This document shows, piece after piece, positions 5,629 through 7,591 of a stretch of 7,591 bases of DNA (position 1 is the first letter of the stretch; the number at the start of each line of letters is the position of its first letter). The notes under the pieces are model-generated. The model had not been told where the DNA came from. It ran no database searches and saw nothing but the letters and a program-made list of their open reading frames with translations. Source of the DNA: Anaerolineales bacterium UBA6128 (GTDB taxonomy: Bacteria; Chloroflexota; Anaerolineae; UBA1429); contig DIVQ01000213.1 of the NCBI GenBank assembly GCA_002423325.1, positions 8,556 to 16,146 of the forward strand. The letters are read 5' to 3'. Position numbers and translations under genes: made by a program.

Positions 5629-5719
5629 GGCACAAGGCCCCATGCTACATCAGTGACACCGAGTGGGGCGTCCCGCCTTCGTCGGTTGGATAGCCTGATC
5701 TGGGCGTCGCCGCGTGCCG

Positions 5720-5738
5720 CCCTGAGCGCATCGAAGGG
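5720..5738. repeat. CCCTGAGC...TCGAAGGG intergenic element
   Basis: The 19-bp sequence CCCTGAGCGCATCGAAGGG lies in the convergent gap. From memory, variants of CCCTGAGCnnnnTCGAAGGG recur between genes in many unrelated bacterial genomes, often as dispersed repeats. Only one copy is in this window, so its repeat status here is inferred. The rest of the gap (5629-5813) shows no gene or T-rich terminator that I can recognise. Confidence 0.5.
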
Positions 5739-5813
5739 TCTCAGCCACCGAATAGCGACGTGCCCCGGTCCCAGCCCCCTTCAGGTGGGAGCGCCCGAAC
5801 AGACGGCCTTGGC

Positions 5814-6503
5814 CTATAGCACCGCCACCGGCCCGTCCACCACCACACTGCCAGCCTCCAGCACCACCACGCGGCTGCAGAGCGCGCGCACCATCGCCAG
5901 GTCGTGGGTGGCAATGACCATCGTCTGCGGCAGGCTGCTCAGCAGCGCCAGCAACGCGCGCCGTCCGCCAGGATCCAGCCCCGCCGACGGTTCGTCCAAC
6001 GCCAGGATCGCGGGCCGCATCGCCAGCACTGTGGCGATCGCCACCCGCTTCTTTTCTCCCAGGCTCAGGTGCTGCGGCATCCTGTGCTCGTAGCCGTGCG
6101 CGCCAACCTGCTGCAGCGCCCAGGCCACTCGCTCGCGCACCTCTGCTTCGGCCAGGCCCATATTGAGCGGGCCAAAGGCCACGTCGTCGAACACCGTCGG
6201 GCTGAAGAGCTGATCGTCGGGGTACTGGAACACCAATCCCACCTGAGCACGAATCGCGCGCACGGTCTTGTCGTTGAGCGGTTGACCCGCCACTCGCACC
6301 GCAGCCTGCCCGTGGGCGCGCTCGGGCGCACGCAGGATGCCGTTCAGATGCAGCAGCAGCGTCGACTTGCCCGCGCCATTGTCTCCCACCAGCCCGACCT
6401 TTTCGCCGGCTGCCACGTGCAGATCCACCCCACGCAGGGCTCGCTGCCCATCGGGATAGGTGTACGACAGGTCGATCACTTCGAGAACCGGGAGTTCCCC
6501 CAT
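5814..6503 (-). CDS. cbiO: Energy-coupling factor ATPase CbiO (cobalt/nickel transport)
   Basis: 229 residues from the ATG at 6503. ATP-hydrolysing subunit of an ECF-type metal transporter, bound to the inner face of the membrane via CbiQ. All ABC motifs are intact: Walker A GDNGAGKST (40-48), Q-loop VFQYPDDQLFSPTVFDDVAFGP (Gln93), signature LSLGEKKR (146-153), Walker B ILALDEP (Asp170, catalytic Glu171), D-loop AGLDP and switch His200 (ATHD). The Q-loop sequence YPDDQLF...VFDDVAFGPLNMGL is highly characteristic of CbiO/EcfA rather than other ABC ATPases. It ends at DGPVAVL, some 30-45 residues short of many CbiO proteins, although short versions exist. A GTG at 6506 is an alternative start; the ATG has better spacing from GGTGA/AAGG. 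The gene begins 7 bp after the cbiQ stop, indicating a tight operon. Confidence 0.93.
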   Translation of the reverse strand: MGELPVLEVIDLSYTYPDGQRALRGVDLHVAAGEKVGLVGDNGAGKSTLLLHLNGILRAPERAHGQAAVRVAGQPLNDKTVRAIRAQVGLVFQYPDDQLFSPTVFDDVAFGPLNMGLAEAEVRERVAWALQQVGAHGYEHRMPQHLSLGEKKRVAIATVLAMRPAILALDEPSAGLDPGGRRALLALLSSLPQTMVIATHDLAMVRALCSRVVVLEAGSVVVDGPVAVL

Positions 6504-6510
6504 CACGCCT

Positions 6511-7317
6511 TCACCAGTGCAGGTTCGCGAACAGCGTCAGCACCACAAGAAGCAGCGCGAGCGCGATACTCCCACTGATCGCGCGCCAGCCCACCGGCTC
6601 CGCCGTCAGGCTGCGAATGGCCCCATCATAGCCCCGCGCCAGCATCGCCTGGTAGATGCGTTCGCCGCGCTCCACTGTGCGCAGAAACAGCGTGCCGATC
6701 AGCCGGCCGGTGATGGTTGCGCGCCAGAATAGTGAGGCGCCGCGTGACCCTGCCGGTGCCTCGCCTGTGCGAGCGTCGCGAGCGCGCATCAGCCGCTGGG
6801 CCTCGTCCGCCAGTACGAACAGGTAGCGGTACATCAGCAGTATGGTCGCGCTGAGCACGGTGGGCAGTCCCAGACGCTGGCTGGCGCGCACGATCTCGAG
6901 AAATGGAGTCGTCAGGGTGAGGGTCACCACGGCGCAGAGGGACAGCCATGACTTGACGGCGACGTTCGCAAGCCGCGAGAGGCCCACATCCGTCAGCACC
7001 AGACGCCCGTCGAGGAGCGGCAGCGTCAAGATCGGCCGCCCTTCGCGCACAAAGGGTGCACCGAGCACGGCCATCAGCACAAAAGGCGCTGCCAGCAGCG
7101 CGCGCCGCAGCACGCGCTCCAACGGTAGTCGCGCCAGCGCGATGACCGCTGTGCCCAGCACGGCGTAGCCCAGATGAATCGGCCAGGCGCGCACCGGCGT
7201 GGCGTTCACTGCCAGCACATAGGCCAGGGTCAGGGCCAGCTTGATGGCCGCGTCGGAGCGGTGCACCGCACTGGTGCCATCGTGATAGGGAGAGAGCAGC
7301 CGCTCACTGACCGACAT
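6511..7317 (-). CDS. cbiQ: ECF transporter transmembrane protein CbiQ
   Basis: 268 residues. T-component of the Co/Ni ECF transporter, coupling ATP hydrolysis by CbiO to the substrate-binding membrane subunit. Likely membrane helices lie at about 24-40, 46-63, 72-90, 115-135, 152-170 and 247-264. The cytoplasmic loop between the last two carries the two Ala-Arg coupling motifs: MRARDARTG (about 177-185) and MLARGYDG (about 225-232), the latter matching the ARG motif of this family. The N-terminal HRSDAAIKL region corresponds to the usual H-x-LDPR-x-KL. The ATG at 7317 was chosen because GGAAGAGG lies a few bases upstream and it avoids overlap. The frame remains open to a GTG at 7386, but that would overlap the previous gene by 43 bp and adds a non-family leader. 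Confidence 0.92.
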   Translation of the reverse strand: MSVSERLLSPYHDGTSAVHRSDAAIKLALTLAYVLAVNATPVRAWPIHLGYAVLGTAVIALARLPLERVLRRALLAAPFVLMAVLGAPFVREGRPILTLPLLDGRLVLTDVGLSRLANVAVKSWLSLCAVVTLTLTTPFLEIVRASQRLGLPTVLSATILLMYRYLFVLADEAQRLMRARDARTGEAPAGSRGASLFWRATITGRLIGTLFLRTVERGERIYQAMLARGYDGAIRSLTAEPVGWRAISGSIALALLLVVLTLFANLHW

Positions 7318-7343
7318 CGGGCCTCTTCCGCTGAACGCAGAGA

Positions 7344-7591
7344 TCAGCTTGTCGAGCGTCGCGCGAGCAGCCTGCCCATGCCCCACATCAGCACAAACAG
7401 CACCGCCACGCCCACCAGCCCGGCCAGGATCGTCGCCAGACGCTCGTCGGCAACCCCGGGGAAAACATAGTCGGGAAGAACGCTATAACTGGGTTCCAGC
7501 GCCCGCTCCAGAAAGCCATGGTCCTCAGCAACGCGCTCAAGACCATCGGGATGCGGCGACGCCAATGGCGACAGGATCGCTACCACCACCG
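7344..7591 (-). CDS. PDGLE-domain protein, CbiN-like subunit of Co/Ni ECF transporter (N-terminus cut by window edge)
   Basis: At least 82 codons are visible, and the frame is open at the right edge. The segment ILSPLASPHPDGLERVAEDHGF contains the name-giving PDGLE motif, followed by LPDYVFPGV and a C-terminal membrane helix (about residues 53-73) ending in LLARR. In this family an N-terminal helix precedes the motif; it must be partly outside the window. PDGLE proteins stand in for CbiN/NikN, the small helper of the substrate-specific CbiM/NikM subunit, either as separate proteins or fused to the CbiM C-terminus. A fusion cannot be excluded here. It is followed 26 bp later by cbiQ and then cbiO, giving the standard uptake cassette; whether cobalt or nickel is carried is not decidable from these genes. 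Confidence 0.88.
   Translation of the reverse strand, partial: VVVAILSPLASPHPDGLERVAEDHGFLERALEPSYSVLPDYVFPGVADERLATILAGLVGVAVLFVLMWGMGRLLARRSTS

Noticed and set aside
4235..5635. 466-codon open frame on the minus strand opposite the malic enzyme
   Set aside because: It is a shadow of a conserved gene with all catalytic motifs; no ribosome site or domain is seen.
5338..6093. 251-codon plus-strand frame bridging the malic enzyme end, the convergent gap and cbiO
   Set aside because: It starts inside the malic enzyme in another frame and ends antisense to cbiO. The translation is Arg/Ala/Ser-rich without domain features.
7318..7386. Upstream GTG start for cbiQ
   Set aside because: It would overlap the PDGLE gene by 43 bp and add 23 residues with no family match; the ATG at 7317 has a ribosome site.
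7344..7591. Cobalamin or nickel riboswitch upstream of the metal transporter genes
   Set aside because: The 5' end of the operon lies beyond the right edge; no such element is inside the window.

Overview
The window comes from a GC-rich bacterial chromosome and holds three gene blocks, none of which looks mobile or foreign. The best guess for the host is Chloroflexota (Anaerolineae/Chloroflexia-like). The reasons are a bacterial rplU-rpmA-rpmE cluster, an rpmE product with a long charged C-terminal tail, a DUF1385 membrane protein directly after rpmE, a short malic enzyme, a DeoR-type regulator beside a RhaI-type rhamnose isomerase, and very strong sigma70-like promoters. This assignment rests on gene content and remembered family resemblance, not on a search.

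Left block (1-1893, minus strand): a DeoR-family regulator and, 111 bp downstream, an L-rhamnose isomerase whose C-terminus runs off the left edge. A near-consensus promoter (TTGACG, 17 bp, TATACT) lies upstream of the regulator. Between its predicted start site and the ATG is a tract of phased ACTTT/CTTT repeats that looks like a DeoR-family operator. The simplest reading is an autoregulated rhamnose-catabolism operon.

Divergent intergenic region (1816-2236): no gene, but dense in palindromes. It holds a duplicated 16-bp sequence, alternating GGCGTG/CACGCC half-sites and a perfect 10-bp-stem hairpin of a type familiar from dispersed intergenic repeats. A textbook promoter (TTGACA, 17 bp, TACAAT) and a structured leader then precede rplU.

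Middle block (2237-5599, plus strand): ribosomal proteins L21, L27 and L31, then a clear intrinsic terminator. A DUF1385 membrane protein starts 25 bp after the terminator, and a short NAD(P)-dependent malic enzyme follows it. No separate promoter is visible for these last two genes, so they probably depend on terminator read-through or an internal promoter. The ribosomal genes serve the 50S subunit; the malic enzyme links malate to pyruvate.

Right block (5814-7591, minus strand, convergent with the malic enzyme): an ECF-type cobalt/nickel uptake cassette read as PDGLE (CbiN-like) protein, CbiQ, CbiO. The PDGLE gene is cut by the right edge, and CbiM would be expected just beyond it. The 214-bp convergent gap holds a hairpin right after the malic enzyme stop and one copy of a CCCTGAGC...TCGAAGGG element.

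I see no wholly new system. The items most worth a second look are the rha operator, the palindromic intergenic mosaic, the rplU leader and the terminator inside the ribosomal/DUF1385 cluster.
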